Below are positions 24,518-33,317 of a stretch of DNA of 64,000 nucleotides, piece by piece. The notes under the pieces were generated by a model. The model searched no databases. It was not told the origin of the DNA and worked only from the letters and a program-made list of their open reading frames with translations. Within the stretch, counting starts at the first letter, position 1, and the number at the start of each line of letters is the position of its first letter. The translations under genes and the position numbers were made by a program. The stretch is from Pseudomaricurvus sp033283175 (lineage in GTDB: Bacteria > Pseudomonadota > Gammaproteobacteria > Pseudomonadales > Cellvibrionaceae). Location: the NCBI GenBank assembly GCA_033283175.1, contig JAWMQM010000002.1, positions 124,001-188,000 on the forward strand, read 5' to 3'.

Positions 24518-26199
24518 GGCAAGGTCACCGACAGGCTGAGATGCCAGCCCTGTTCCTGCAGGGACGAATCAATAGGCTCGGATGTCATCTCTTCCAGTGC
24601 CTCCCCATACCAGACTTCGGCGCGGTAACGGTGGCCGGATGAGAACAACAGGCCCGCACCGATGCTGGCCAGCTGATCGTCAACGGGGTCTTCCCCGGCG
24701 CTGTTCCAGCCCTGGCCATAATCGGCGAAGGGGGCAAACTGCAGGGTAGAGCTGCCATCGCCGCTGCGCCATACCGGTATGCGCCACTCAAGTGATGCAA
24801 TCACCCCGTTGTCGGCTACCAGGCCGTTCTCGACGTAGCCTCGCACGGTGCGCTTGCCGCCAATGGCCAGCTGCTCCATACCCAGCAGTGGTGAATCGCT
24901 CCACTGGGCGTCCAGGCGGCCAATGAGAGTGGAGTCGAGCAGTGCCATACGCTGGGCCAACTGGAATTGCACGAGAGCACTGAGGAACTCGCCGTCGGGG
25001 ATGTCGTCATCGTCGTGGATGGTGGCATTGTCAACGTTCAGGCCTGTGCTCAGCGTCGTGCGCAGGGCCAGTACCCGCTGCGGGCTACGATGAGTGTAGT
25101 CCTGTCCAATGCGAACTACCCGTGCCCTGGCAAGACCCTCTTCGGGGCCCGGGGTAAAGGTGAAGCCAAACCCCAGCAAGCTGGTGTAGCTGCGGCGCGC
25201 CTCGGCCTTCAGGAACAGGCGCATGGTGGAGTCCGGGTGACGCCAGAGTGGATGCTGCACTTCACCGGTGAAGGTGCTGGACTCGCCCTCAATCTGCAGC
25301 GCGTCGAAAGGTTTGGGCACCACTTCGGAATGGCTCTCAGACCAGGCCACGCCCACGGTGGTGCCGTAGCTGTTGATGGGGATGCGGTAGAAGGCGTCGG
25401 CTTTCTCCAGCCCCTCGGTTTTGGTGGCCCAGATACCCAACTCATCACTGAAGCCGAGCAGGTTGTAGTGCATAAAACCCAGGGTCAGGGCCTCTTCACC
25501 AATGGCTACCGGTTCGTCATTGGCCAGCGTGATGTTGAATTGCCAGGGGCGCGCCTCCTCAATACCCAGGTCGAGTCGCGCTTCTCCCGGTGTGTCTCCT
25601 GGCAGCAGCTGGGCCTGAAAACGTTCGATGCGTGGATCCTGCTGCAGCAGTTGCAACTCTTCTTCCAGCGCAAATACATTGAGGGGCGTGCCGGCTCGCA
25701 GAATCTGTTGCTCAATGGGAGCTGTGCGCAGGCGGCCGTCAGTGTGTGCAGAGACTTCGGCCAGATAGCCTTCCACAATCAGGACGCGCACCACGCCCCC
25801 GGCTACCTCCTGATCGGGGATGAGCGCGCCGGAATTGACCATGCCTGCAGCGATGTAAGCCTGGGTGATGGTGGTGCGAAGTCGCTCCAGGTCAGCAAAG
25901 CTCACCTGGCGGCTACGGAAGTCGGCGGCGATGGCTTGCAGCTTTTCCAGCGGGAATACCTGGTTGCCGGAAAATTGGTAGTCGCGGATATAGACGGTGC
26001 GGCCAGCGGCGATACCTTCCAGGTTGTTACTGTCCGGAATGGTGACGGGTGGCAGTATCTGCTCACCAGTACCCGATTCAAACGATGGCAGGGTGGGGCG
26101 TTCGTCAGCGGGCCTGTTCAGCAGATCAGCCCGGCTGGAGAGGCTCCCTATTGCCAGCAATCCCGCCAGCGACGCTGCCCCAAGTGTTTTCCTTATCAT
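24514..26199 (-). CDS. TpsB-type outer-membrane translocator (ShlB/FhaC/HecB family)
   Basis: The outer-membrane pore that secretes its partner TpsA. A signal peptide (residues 1-24) is followed by a first POTRA domain (YIRDYQFSGNQVFPLEKL ... about 70-150), a second POTRA with VEEGY-like IVEGYLAEV, and a C-terminal 16-strand-type barrel with the VRGY motif (TVRGYVENGLVADNG) found on the lid loop of Omp85 proteins. The 561 residues are normal. It is the first gene of the unit, overlapping the TPS-CHAT gene by 4 bases, so pore and substrate are made together. Its promoter should lie in the 420-base spacer upstream. Confidence 0.95.
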   Translation of the reverse strand: MIRKTLGAASLAGLLAIGSLSSRADLLNRPADERPTLPSFESGTGEQILPPVTIPDSNNLEGIAAGRTVYIRDYQFSGNQVFPLEKLQAIAADFRSRQVSFADLERLRTTITQAYIAAGMVNSGALIPDQEVAGGVVRVLIVEGYLAEVSAHTDGRLRTAPIEQQILRAGTPLNVFALEEELQLLQQDPRIERFQAQLLPGDTPGEARLDLGIEEARPWQFNITLANDEPVAIGEEALTLGFMHYNLLGFSDELGIWATKTEGLEKADAFYRIPINSYGTTVGVAWSESHSEVVPKPFDALQIEGESSTFTGEVQHPLWRHPDSTMRLFLKAEARRSYTSLLGFGFTFTPGPEEGLARARVVRIGQDYTHRSPQRVLALRTTLSTGLNVDNATIHDDDDIPDGEFLSALVQFQLAQRMALLDSTLIGRLDAQWSDSPLLGMEQLAIGGKRTVRGYVENGLVADNGVIASLEWRIPVWRSGDGSSTLQFAPFADYGQGWNSAGEDPVDDQLASIGAGLLFSSGHRYRAEVWYGEALEEMTSEPIDSSLQEQGWHLSLSVTLP

Positions 26200-26619
26200 T
26201 GTCGTCAGCGCAGGGCTCCGTGTAGCAGGACATAGTGCTCAAGACGCTCAGTTGCCAGAGCCTGTGTCCCTTGCCATGAAATACCAATCCGTGAATGGCT
26301 AACTCTTACATAGTGGTTATTTTACAGTCCAGAGTTCATTGACGCCTATATCAGCGTGCGGAAGAAGAGGATTTTTTCGGAATAATGGGTAAACGCCCGT
26401 ATTTCGAGGGTGTCGCAAAGTGCCTTGCAGAGTTCTTCGGGCAGAAGGACAGAGTAGGGTGCCCGGAAAGCAGCTGCAGAGGGGCTTCCGGGTGAGTTGC
26501 CGGCAGGTGTGACGAACTCGCGAGGGGGAAGGGTGGAGCCCCGGTCACCATCGTCCGGAGAGGATAGAGGGACATCCGCCTGGTGACTCCGGGGCGCGCA
26601 GGGTTGTGTTGCTTACTCG
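26200..26619. other. 420-base region without a supported gene, upstream of the tpsB operon
   Basis: It lies between the betT stop and the tpsB start and should contain the tpsB promoter. A 74-codon minus-strand frame at 26351-26575 has no recognisable family or signal and Ser/Pro-rich composition. I do not call it a gene. I see no clear terminator for betT. Confidence 0.5.
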
Positions 26620-28623
26620 TCAGCGTGTCGCATACAGAAAATGCATATGTTTTTCATACTGATCCAGCACATCGGCAATTACCTGTTCTTCGGTCCACCC
26701 CATGACATCGTAATCCTGCCCGCCTTCAAGCAGATAGACTTCCGCCCGGTAGTAGCGCAGCTCCTTACCACGTTTCTGGCTGGTGTCACGCACTACAAAG
26801 CTCGGGGGCACATAGGGGCGGGCATGCACAGAGTAGAAAAACTGCTGTTCATCGCCGTGATCCACCTCGATCCAGACCCGGTCCTGATCGTCGTGGGCAA
26901 CGGTTGCCGTGACGGAGCGTTTGGCAAATTCCGCCTCCACTTTCTGCAGCGATGGTTCCACCACATTTCTGAGGAAGTTGCGCACCTCCGGGTAGCCGGG
27001 GTGGTGAATGATACGGGACAGTCGCTTCTCCCAGCTCACCGGGCGGTGCGGAACCCGCGGGGCTATCATGGCGTCCCGCAACGTGACCCGTTTGACCCCT
27101 TCAATGCGCAGGGCGCGCAACAGTCCCCAGCACATCAGCAGCATGACGATGGTAAAGGGCAGGGCACTGGCAATGGTGGCGGTCTGCAGGGCGGCCAGTC
27201 CACCGGCCATCAGCAGCGCTGCCGCAATACAGCCCTCGGTAACCGACCAGAAGATGCGTTGCCAGACCGGGGTCTCCTCGTCGGTACCGCCGGAGGTGAG
27301 CATGTCCACCACCAGGGACCCGGAGTCAGAAGAGGTCACAAAGAAGGTGACAACCAGGATTGTGGCCAGCAGCGATGAGACGGTAGACCAGGGCATGTAT
27401 TCGAAAAACTGAAACAGGGCCACCGAGGTGTTTGCCTCCACATCAGCGGCCAGTTGGGTAATGTTCTGGTCGATGATCATATGCAGGGCACTGTTGCCGA
27501 AGAAGGTCATCCACATAAAGGTAAAGCCGACCGGTACCAGCAGAACGCCGATGACAAACTGACGAATGGTGCGACCGCGGGAGACCCGCGCGATAAACAT
27601 ACCGACAAACGGCGACCAGGCAATCCACCATCCCCAGTAGAACAGGGTCCAGCCACCTATCCAGCCACGGGGCTCGTAGGCATAGAGGTTAAAGGTGGTT
27701 TCCACCAGCCCGGAGAGGTAGGCACCGATATTCTGTACATAGGTCTTTAACAGGTAGACGGTGGGGCCGGCCAACAGCACAAATGCCAGCAGGATCACCG
27801 CCAGGATCAGGTTCAGCTCCGAGACCCGGCGAATGCCCCCGTCCAGGCCCAGTACCACGGAAACGGTGGCAAAGCAGGTGATGATGGCAATCAGTACAAT
27901 TTGCCAGCCTGTCGCAATGGGCATGCCGAAGAGGTAATTGAGACCGGCATTGACCTGCATGACGCCGAAACCGAGGGAGGTGGCCACCCCGAAGAGGGTG
28001 CCAAGTACCGCGAAAATATCCACCGCGTGGCCGATGGGGCCGTGAATACGCTCACCGATAAGTGGGTAGAGGGACGAGCGGATGGTCAGCGGCAAGCCGT
28101 GGCGGAAGGCGAAGTAAGCCAGCGACAGTGCCACTACCGCATAGATGGCCCAGGCGTGTATGCCCCAGTGAAAAAAGGTAATGCGCATGGCCTGTCGTGC
28201 TGCCTCAATACTGCCGGGATCCGCAGCGGGTGGCGCCATAGTGTGCATGACCGGCTCGGCTACGCCGAAGAACATCAGTCCGATGCCCATGCCGGCGGAG
28301 AACAGCATGGCAAACCAGGAGCCGTAGCTGTAATCCGGTTCACTGTGATCCGGACCCAGCTTAATGTGGCCGTAGTCGGACAGGGCGAGGAGAATCACAA
28401 ACAGCACAAACAGCGCTACGGCAAGCACATAGAACCAGCCCGCGGTGTTCACCACCCAGGACTGGATAGCGGAAAACAGAGTCTCTGCAGTCCCGGGCAT
28501 CATCACGGCAAACAGCACAAACAATAAGCACAACCCACCGGCACCGATAAACACCGGTGGGTTGACCCTGATCCAGCGCTTTTCAACGGTTTCTGGTTCT
28601 GTGACGGGGCTGGGAGCGTTCAT
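26620..28623 (-). CDS. betT: BCCT-family choline/betaine transporter (BetT type)
   Basis: Secondary uptake of choline or another trimethylammonium osmolyte across the inner membrane. The 667 residues give 12 hydrophobic segments. The BCCT glycine motif appears in SAGMGIGLMFFGVAEP, and the tryptophan-rich substrate region in YWGWWIAWSPFVGMF. A long hydrophilic C-terminal domain (about 530-667), typical of osmotically regulated BetT proteins, ends the chain. No betABI genes are adjacent. A porin gene ends 48 bases upstream on the same strand. Choline versus betaine specificity is inferred from overall type. Confidence 0.92.
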   Translation of the reverse strand: MNAPSPVTEPETVEKRWIRVNPPVFIGAGGLCLLFVLFAVMMPGTAETLFSAIQSWVVNTAGWFYVLAVALFVLFVILLALSDYGHIKLGPDHSEPDYSYGSWFAMLFSAGMGIGLMFFGVAEPVMHTMAPPAADPGSIEAARQAMRITFFHWGIHAWAIYAVVALSLAYFAFRHGLPLTIRSSLYPLIGERIHGPIGHAVDIFAVLGTLFGVATSLGFGVMQVNAGLNYLFGMPIATGWQIVLIAIITCFATVSVVLGLDGGIRRVSELNLILAVILLAFVLLAGPTVYLLKTYVQNIGAYLSGLVETTFNLYAYEPRGWIGGWTLFYWGWWIAWSPFVGMFIARVSRGRTIRQFVIGVLLVPVGFTFMWMTFFGNSALHMIIDQNITQLAADVEANTSVALFQFFEYMPWSTVSSLLATILVVTFFVTSSDSGSLVVDMLTSGGTDEETPVWQRIFWSVTEGCIAAALLMAGGLAALQTATIASALPFTIVMLLMCWGLLRALRIEGVKRVTLRDAMIAPRVPHRPVSWEKRLSRIIHHPGYPEVRNFLRNVVEPSLQKVEAEFAKRSVTATVAHDDQDRVWIEVDHGDEQQFFYSVHARPYVPPSFVVRDTSQKRGKELRYYRAEVYLLEGGQDYDVMGWTEEQVIADVLDQYEKHMHFLYATR

Positions 28624-28671
28624 GGCATTCCTCTTGAGCTTGTCTGTATGTCAGTGCGCTCGTGGCGACAC

Positions 28672-29766
28672 TCAAAGGTAAAAGTCCAGTGATAGGTAGA
28701 GGGCTTCAAAATCCCCTTCGCCGACCTGGCCGTTGCGGTCGACGTAGCCGTCCTGCCACAGATACTCCACGTAGATCCATCCCGGTCCGTAGTCGTAGCT
28801 GAGTCCTGGCGCTACCGCCGTTACCCGGTCAGCGTCGTTGCCATCGGTGTCGGGTTCGGCAGCGCTGGCATCAAGGTAGAGTGACCAATCGCCGATGTTG
28901 TAACCGATCTCGAACGCGTAGCGGTCGTTGTCAATTTCTTCCGGCAGCAGCGCGGCTTGCCAGTAGGCGGTGGGCAGCTTACGGGATTGGGTAATCCATG
29001 AGGCCTTGAGGAACAGGTTGTTGATGTTGCCTTCGTAATAGAGAACAGCGCTTTCGTGGGAGCCGCTGGTGGGCTTGTCCGGTGTGCCCGTGAGGTCCTG
29101 CAGCTGGCCGGATTGCAGTGAAATACCTACAGCGTGGCTGCCTGAGGCCTGCCAGCGAAGATTGCCCACCCAGGTCTGCACTTTGCGGAAGGTGGTGGAG
29201 CTGCCCCAGTGGCCGTTGTCGTCAACGGTGTCTGTACTGGTGCCACCCCAGTCATCCTGTACGTAATAGGCGAGGTCATAGTTGAGCTGTTCCTGCACGG
29301 CACTGAATTTAAAGCCCACGTCCATCTGGTCGCCAAAGCCTGCCAGCAGAATGTCGCCGGGCCAGAAGTTGATGGTTTTCCAGCCAAATGGCACCTGGGA
29401 CTTACCCACCCGTAGTGTATAGGTGTCACTGAAGCGCCAGCCCACCCAGGCCTTGTGGAGTGTGAATTCGTCACCGGTGGAGTTGTTGTCAGGATCGGTA
29501 AAACTGCCTGGGCCAAAACGCATTTCGGCGGAATAGAGCCAGCGTTCGGGCGCGGCGGCCTCACCGTCGGCGTAGATAATCAACGCTTCGCCGGTGAATT
29601 CACCCCCGGTATTGGTATTGCTGTCGTCGCCGGGGTAGTACTGGTAGGTGCCCCAGACGCCGGCTGACAGGTTGGTGGTGGGGTCTGCGCCAAAGGATGC
29701 GGCGGTTATCAGGCTGCTACCAGCGAGAACGGTTAATTGACGAACAAACTTCCTTTTTGATGTCAT
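28672..29766 (-). CDS. Outer-membrane porin
   Basis: A signal peptide (VLAGSSLITAASFGA) is followed by alternating aromatic/hydrophilic beta-strand pattern to a C-terminal SLDFYL. The central region (LHKAWVGWRFSDTYTLRVGK, then VPFGW) resembles the phosphate-selective OprO/OprP-type porins, although selectivity cannot be told. The open frame runs to 29940, but the ATG at 29766 (MTSKRKFVRQ) directly begins the signal peptide and gives 364 residues. It precedes betT by 48 bases, so the two may form an operon in which the porin lets osmolytes through the outer membrane (inference). Confidence 0.8.
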   Translation of the reverse strand: MTSKRKFVRQLTVLAGSSLITAASFGADPTTNLSAGVWGTYQYYPGDDSNTNTGGEFTGEALIIYADGEAAAPERWLYSAEMRFGPGSFTDPDNNSTGDEFTLHKAWVGWRFSDTYTLRVGKSQVPFGWKTINFWPGDILLAGFGDQMDVGFKFSAVQEQLNYDLAYYVQDDWGGTSTDTVDDNGHWGSSTTFRKVQTWVGNLRWQASGSHAVGISLQSGQLQDLTGTPDKPTSGSHESAVLYYEGNINNLFLKASWITQSRKLPTAYWQAALLPEEIDNDRYAFEIGYNIGDWSLYLDASAAEPDTDGNDADRVTAVAPGLSYDYGPGWIYVEYLWQDGYVDRNGQVGEGDFEALYLSLDFYL

Positions 29767-30359
29767 TTTCCTGCTCGACTCTTCAGGCGGTGAACGAAGT
29801 GCATGGCTGCTGGCGCATGACACAAGTGGTGAATGTGATAACCGTGCAAGGGTGCAAATGCCAGTTATGACGGTTGCAGAACCAATCGACGCAGGTTTAA
29901 TCCACCACGTTTGTAAATTCGAATTGTGCGTGCGTTGCACCGCAACACAGGTACTTCTGCCGCCGACAAAGCGGCGCTTATGAGCAGGCGCTGCTCTGCC
30001 TGCAAAGATAAGCCAGCCCGGAGCTGGCCAATGGATAAAGGGAATTGCATCGTCAAAGCGAGATAGCCTCGCTGCAACTGCCCTGACTGAGTATAGCCCC
30101 TTGTGCGGGAATCGTTTACCCCACCGGCAGGCAGCGTTGACCAGACCTCTGCCTTTGCGATATCAAGCGGCAACGACTTGCCGGAACCTGACCAATGTGG
30201 CTGGCACATTATTCCTTCTGTGATCTGATTCATGGCTTGGCTGCCAGAGAGTGGTGGAATTCTCAGATTTGAACGTTGGTACCATTGGCTGCGGAGAAAA
30301 GTCCGTGCAGTTTAGTCATACTCCCTGCCAGCAAGAGACAAGACGGGGGAGATCCGGAT
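29767..30359. other. 593-base spacer without a supported gene
   Basis: It separates the divergent porin and glycine-zipper genes. Two small GC-rich dyads occur, GCCGC...GCGGC near 29960-29977 and GAGCAG-gcg-CTGCTC at 29982-29996. A 122-codon minus-strand frame (29865-30233) has no signal, domain or convincing composition and is not called. Confidence 0.5.
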
Positions 30360-30701
30360 ATGAATATCAAGCTTTTGATTGCAGGTTTGGCTTTGGGCGT
30401 TGCTTCTGCCAGTGCATTTGCCGGCAGTACGGCGGATGCTGCCATCGGTGGTGCCCTGGGGGGGGCTATCGGCGCGGCAGTAGGTAACGAAGTAGGTGGT
30501 CGTGATGGGGCTATACTCGGTGGCGCCATTGGCGGTGCGGCGGGTACGGCAATTAACACCAAAGACGATCGCGATGGCGGCCATGATCGTTACCGTCGCG
30601 ATGATTCCCGTTACTACGACGATCGCCACAGACATTACGAGCGCCGTCAGGAGGGTGGTCACTTCTGTCCACCGGGGCAGGCGAAAAAAGGCAACTGCTG
30701 A
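30360..30701 (+). CDS. Small exported glycine-zipper protein
   Basis: 113 residues from the ATG at 30360. A signal peptide (LLIAGLALGVASASAFA) is followed by a glycine-zipper segment (GGALGGAIGAAVGNEVGG, then ILGGAIGGAAGTAI), a pattern of membrane-associated outer-membrane or periplasmic proteins. A very basic/acidic tail (RYRRDDSRYYDDRHRHYERR) and a two-Cys C-terminus (FCPPGQAKKGNC) follow. Frame is open earlier, but this start gives the only good export signal. Function is unknown; stress-related envelope roles are common for such proteins. A strong terminator follows 16 bases after the stop. Confidence 0.8.
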   Translation: MNIKLLIAGLALGVASASAFAGSTADAAIGGALGGAIGAAVGNEVGGRDGAILGGAIGGAAGTAINTKDDRDGGHDRYRRDDSRYYDDRHRHYERRQEGGHFCPPGQAKKGNC

Positions 30702-30717
30702 GTGGCTGCACAATCGC

Positions 30718-30763
30718 TGCGGACATAAAAAACCGGGCTGTCGCCCGGTTTTTTATGTCCGCA
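30718..30763. terminator. Strong intrinsic terminator (perfect 21-bp arms)
   Basis: Arms 30718-30738 and 30743-30763 are perfectly complementary with a 4-base loop TGTC. The core is AAAAAACCGGGC/GCCCGGTTTTTT. It ends the glycine-zipper transcript and could also serve the minus-strand gene at 30790. Confidence 0.93.
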
Positions 30764-30789
30764 ATTCCGGTTCGAGGGGGGGGGGCGGC

Positions 30790-31206
30790 CTATTGGGCGG
30801 GTGACATTGCGCGGGCCTTTTCCTGTACGAACAGATTCATGTGATGCACCACGGCCAGGCCGTTGCCTTCGGTGTCGCAACCGAAGGCTGCGTAGTTTTC
30901 CTCCAGGGCATTCAGCTCCATCATGACCCGGCGGGTGTAATCCCCCAGACTCTCCTGTTCGCTGAGAGGGGCGAGGATGATGGCGCATTGCTCGAGGGCG
31001 GCCAGACCCAGCTCCGTGCAGCAAGGATCCAGGGGTTTCTGATAGGCGTGGTTGAAAGCAGTTTGCTGTTGCCGGGCGAGTTCCGCGTCTACCTGTCTGG
31101 TCAGGGTATGGTGGGTAGCTACATCGGAGGGAGTGGAAGAGGGCTGGCGGGCCAGGGTGACCGGTGGTTTACGTTTGAATCGTTGTGGCCAACCAATCCG
31201 GATCAT
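30790..31206 (-). CDS. Hypothetical protein, 138 aa
   Basis: I do not recognise a family. The N-terminus is basic (IGWPQRFKRKPP), without a signal peptide. The rest looks helical and soluble, with a paired Cys (DPCCTELGL), a further Cys in EQCAIIL and the segment LGDYTRRVMMELNALEENYAAFGCD. An AGG-containing ribosome site lies about 9 bases before the ATG. It ends just short of the shared terminator. Composition is like the neighbouring genes, so it is probably real. Confidence 0.55.
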   Translation of the reverse strand: MIRIGWPQRFKRKPPVTLARQPSSTPSDVATHHTLTRQVDAELARQQQTAFNHAYQKPLDPCCTELGLAALEQCAIILAPLSEQESLGDYTRRVMMELNALEENYAAFGCDTEGNGLAVVHHMNLFVQEKARAMSPAQ

Positions 31207-31604
31207 AGCAGTGTGCCTCGGGTTTAACGGTTTTCGTTGAACGGGTTCTGGCTTGCTCTCTCAGGTGTTACTTACCGGGGGCTGATTATCAGATCCGTCC
31301 CTGGATTTTTTGTCTGTACAGGCTCTTGGGCCTGTTTGTTTGAATGGGCACTTACGCCTTCGACTGTCAGGGCACTTACGCTGGACCGGGAGCCGCAGAC
31401 TGGCTATGTCATACAGCTATGGGGCAGTGCCAGAGGTGTGAGATGCAGCTCACACTTTGCCCCTATATTGAGACGTTTTACCACTGGTTCGTCAATGCTC
31501 TGGATCAATTTTTTTGCTGGTCAGCGTTCGTCGTTGCCAGGGTCATTAGGGGGAGGATGTGGGGCGGGGGCAATCTGGCCCTTCCGGAGGGGCGGGATAG
31601 GGGG
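31207..31604. other. 398-base spacer without a supported gene
   Basis: Frames crossing it on the plus strand are low-complexity Gly/Cys/Trp-rich and extend as shadows into the neighbouring minus-strand gene. I see no RNA gene, repeat or terminator here. Confidence 0.45.
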
Positions 31605-32663
31605 CTAGTCCCAATCCCAATCCTCGAATTCCCCGGGTTGTATATGGTGCTGGAAGGTGGCCTGGGCCAGTACCTGGTCTCTCAGGGGCTCGGGAATCAT
31701 CTCGCAGATGTCATTAATCTGCATCCCGATCAGCTCCCGGTCATTCAGTGCCGCGCAGCACAATTCAAGGGTCTTGTGCTGCTCCGGGACGTACTGCAAG
31801 GCGTGGTAGTCCCAGGCCACGGCAGCCAGGCAGATGCCAAAGCTGCGCTCGGAAGGGGGAATCAGGGCGAGCAGCTCGGCGGAGAGTGTCGGCAGGGACA
31901 GGCGGCTGGCCAGCAGTGCCGATGCGCTGTGGTTTGCCATAAGCCGTTGCAGGTTACCAACGGCCAGCCCGGTCAACCTGTCATCCAGCAGGTGCGGGGG
32001 TACCTGATCAAGTGCGTAGCCGGACTGCATGGCGGCAAGACAAAGTTCGTAGCTGCGTTGGTTTTCGGGCACCCGCAACAGGCCATTGCTGTGGTAGCGA
32101 ATGTAGTCCTGTGAGCGCGCCGTGGTTTTGTCGTTGTCGTCCAGGTCGGTGTAGCTCCGGGGATCCAGTTGCAAGGCGTGGTCAATCATCTCCTGTGGCC
32201 AGGGGCGGGGCCACTTATCCAGTGCCAGGGCAGGCAGCAGTGGACGATAGAACTCGGGGTTGCCCAGCAATCCTGCGGGCAACACCTTGAGAAGGGCAGG
32301 GTTCCGGCGGCAGCGCTCGCGCAGGATTGCGGGCTGGCGATAGTCCGCCGGCAGCTCTTGCAGTCTCTGTGGTGTGGCCAGCAGCACTTCATCACACAGC
32401 TCTGCGGTCAGGCGCTCTGCGGGGATATCCTCCAGCTGGTAATCGCCGCGGCGCAGGGCATCTATCCAGGCGCTGTCAGGCGCGTTGAGCAGTACCTGTT
32501 CCCCCTCCAGCAACACCAGTGCCGGCAGGTTGCCGACAAACTCGGCCAGCTCCCGGGCGTTACGACCGTTGGCGGTGAGAACGCTGGTGTCGGCACCCGC
32601 TGCCAGCAATTTGGCCAGCTGCCCGTGCTGGCGTTTGATAATAGCGTTGTGCAACGGGTTCAT
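31605..32663 (-). CDS. Ankyrin-like / DUF4116-like repeat protein
   Basis: 352 residues, no signal peptide. Residues 1-40 read like an ankyrin repeat (NPLHNAIIKRQHGQLAKLLAAGAD). The C-terminal half has several units of the type (Y/F)-x-(L/I)CLAAV-x(5-8)-AL-x-(Y/Q)VP (SYELCLAAMQSGYALDQVP; FGICLAAVAWDYHALQYVP), close to the DUF4116 repeat. Such proteins are protein-binding scaffolds. The start overlaps the upstream gene's stop by 4 bases (32660-32663), so the two are coupled and may act together. No role is known. Confidence 0.7.
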   Translation of the reverse strand: MNPLHNAIIKRQHGQLAKLLAAGADTSVLTANGRNARELAEFVGNLPALVLLEGEQVLLNAPDSAWIDALRRGDYQLEDIPAERLTAELCDEVLLATPQRLQELPADYRQPAILRERCRRNPALLKVLPAGLLGNPEFYRPLLPALALDKWPRPWPQEMIDHALQLDPRSYTDLDDNDKTTARSQDYIRYHSNGLLRVPENQRSYELCLAAMQSGYALDQVPPHLLDDRLTGLAVGNLQRLMANHSASALLASRLSLPTLSAELLALIPPSERSFGICLAAVAWDYHALQYVPEQHKTLELCCAALNDRELIGMQINDICEMIPEPLRDQVLAQATFQHHIQPGEFEDWDWD

Positions 32664-33103
32664 GACTGCCGCCCTATGTTGTTGAGGTGTTCCGTTATGA
32701 CCGCCACCTGCTGCCGGTAGGCATCCTGCTCAAACCAGAAGGTGGGAAAAGCGCTGTAGTCACGCTCCGGCCAGCCGCCAAACTGCCAGTGGATCCAGCC
32801 ATCCTGGCAGAAGGTATCGGCGTAGAAGGTGGAGCAGTCCACATCGCCGCAGCTGCAGCCCAGCAGGACGATACGGCGCTTGCCCGGTGCTGAACTCTGT
32901 TGCCAGCTTTCCAGTGAATACCACTGTACATCCTCCGGCAGCAAAAACTCATCGCCGAAGTGGCTGTAGCCCTGGGTGACTTCGAAGTCGCTGACCAGAT
33001 CGGTGAGAGACTGATCATTGATGAGTATCTGGAGCCGGGGCTTGCCCTCATTGCGGGGTTTGCTTTCAGCGCCTGTCTGCCACTGCAGCCTGAGTGTGTT
33101 CAT
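32660..33103 (-). CDS. Hypothetical protein with GCSCGDVDC motif, 147 aa
   Basis: I do not recognise a named family. The protein is soluble and acidic with many aromatics, and carries VLLGCSCGDVDCSTFY near residue 85, a Cys cluster that could bind metal, then DGWIHWQFGGWPERDYS. No signal peptide. It is translationally coupled to the ankyrin/DUF4116-like gene and is first in the pair. Cognate-partner or immunity-like roles are possible but unsupported. Confidence 0.65.
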   Translation of the reverse strand: MNTLRLQWQTGAESKPRNEGKPRLQILINDQSLTDLVSDFEVTQGYSHFGDEFLLPEDVQWYSLESWQQSSAPGKRRIVLLGCSCGDVDCSTFYADTFCQDGWIHWQFGGWPERDYSAFPTFWFEQDAYRQQVAVITEHLNNIGRQS

Positions 33104-33317
33104 ACCGGTGTGATCCTGTTACTTCCCTTGTTGCCGCCGCCATCGAGACTAAGTGAAAGTGTTGCCAGCTTCAACGTAAAGACCATCCGCACAGCGCTGC
33201 GACTCTGTAGCCTTGGACGGAAACACCTGCGGTTTGCATCAGGCCAGAGTGGGCGGCTGGTGATTCGGTGGCCACCTGTTGAGAATGAGAAGGGCAGCGA
33301 GACACCTTTTTACAAAA

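Noticed and set aside
24967..26235. 422-codon plus-strand open frame over tpsB
   Set aside because: Antisense shadow of the well-supported tpsB gene; high GC keeps several frames open here.
26351..26575. 74-codon minus-strand frame upstream of tpsB
   Set aside because: Ser/Pro-rich without domain or signal; more likely non-coding promoter region.
29865..30233. 122-codon minus-strand frame in the porin/glycine-zipper spacer
   Set aside because: No recognisable features, no good ribosome site, and unlike neighbouring genes in composition.
31344..32114. 256-codon plus-strand frame
   Set aside because: Mostly antisense to the ankyrin/DUF4116-like gene, which has clear repeats and is coupled to its neighbour.
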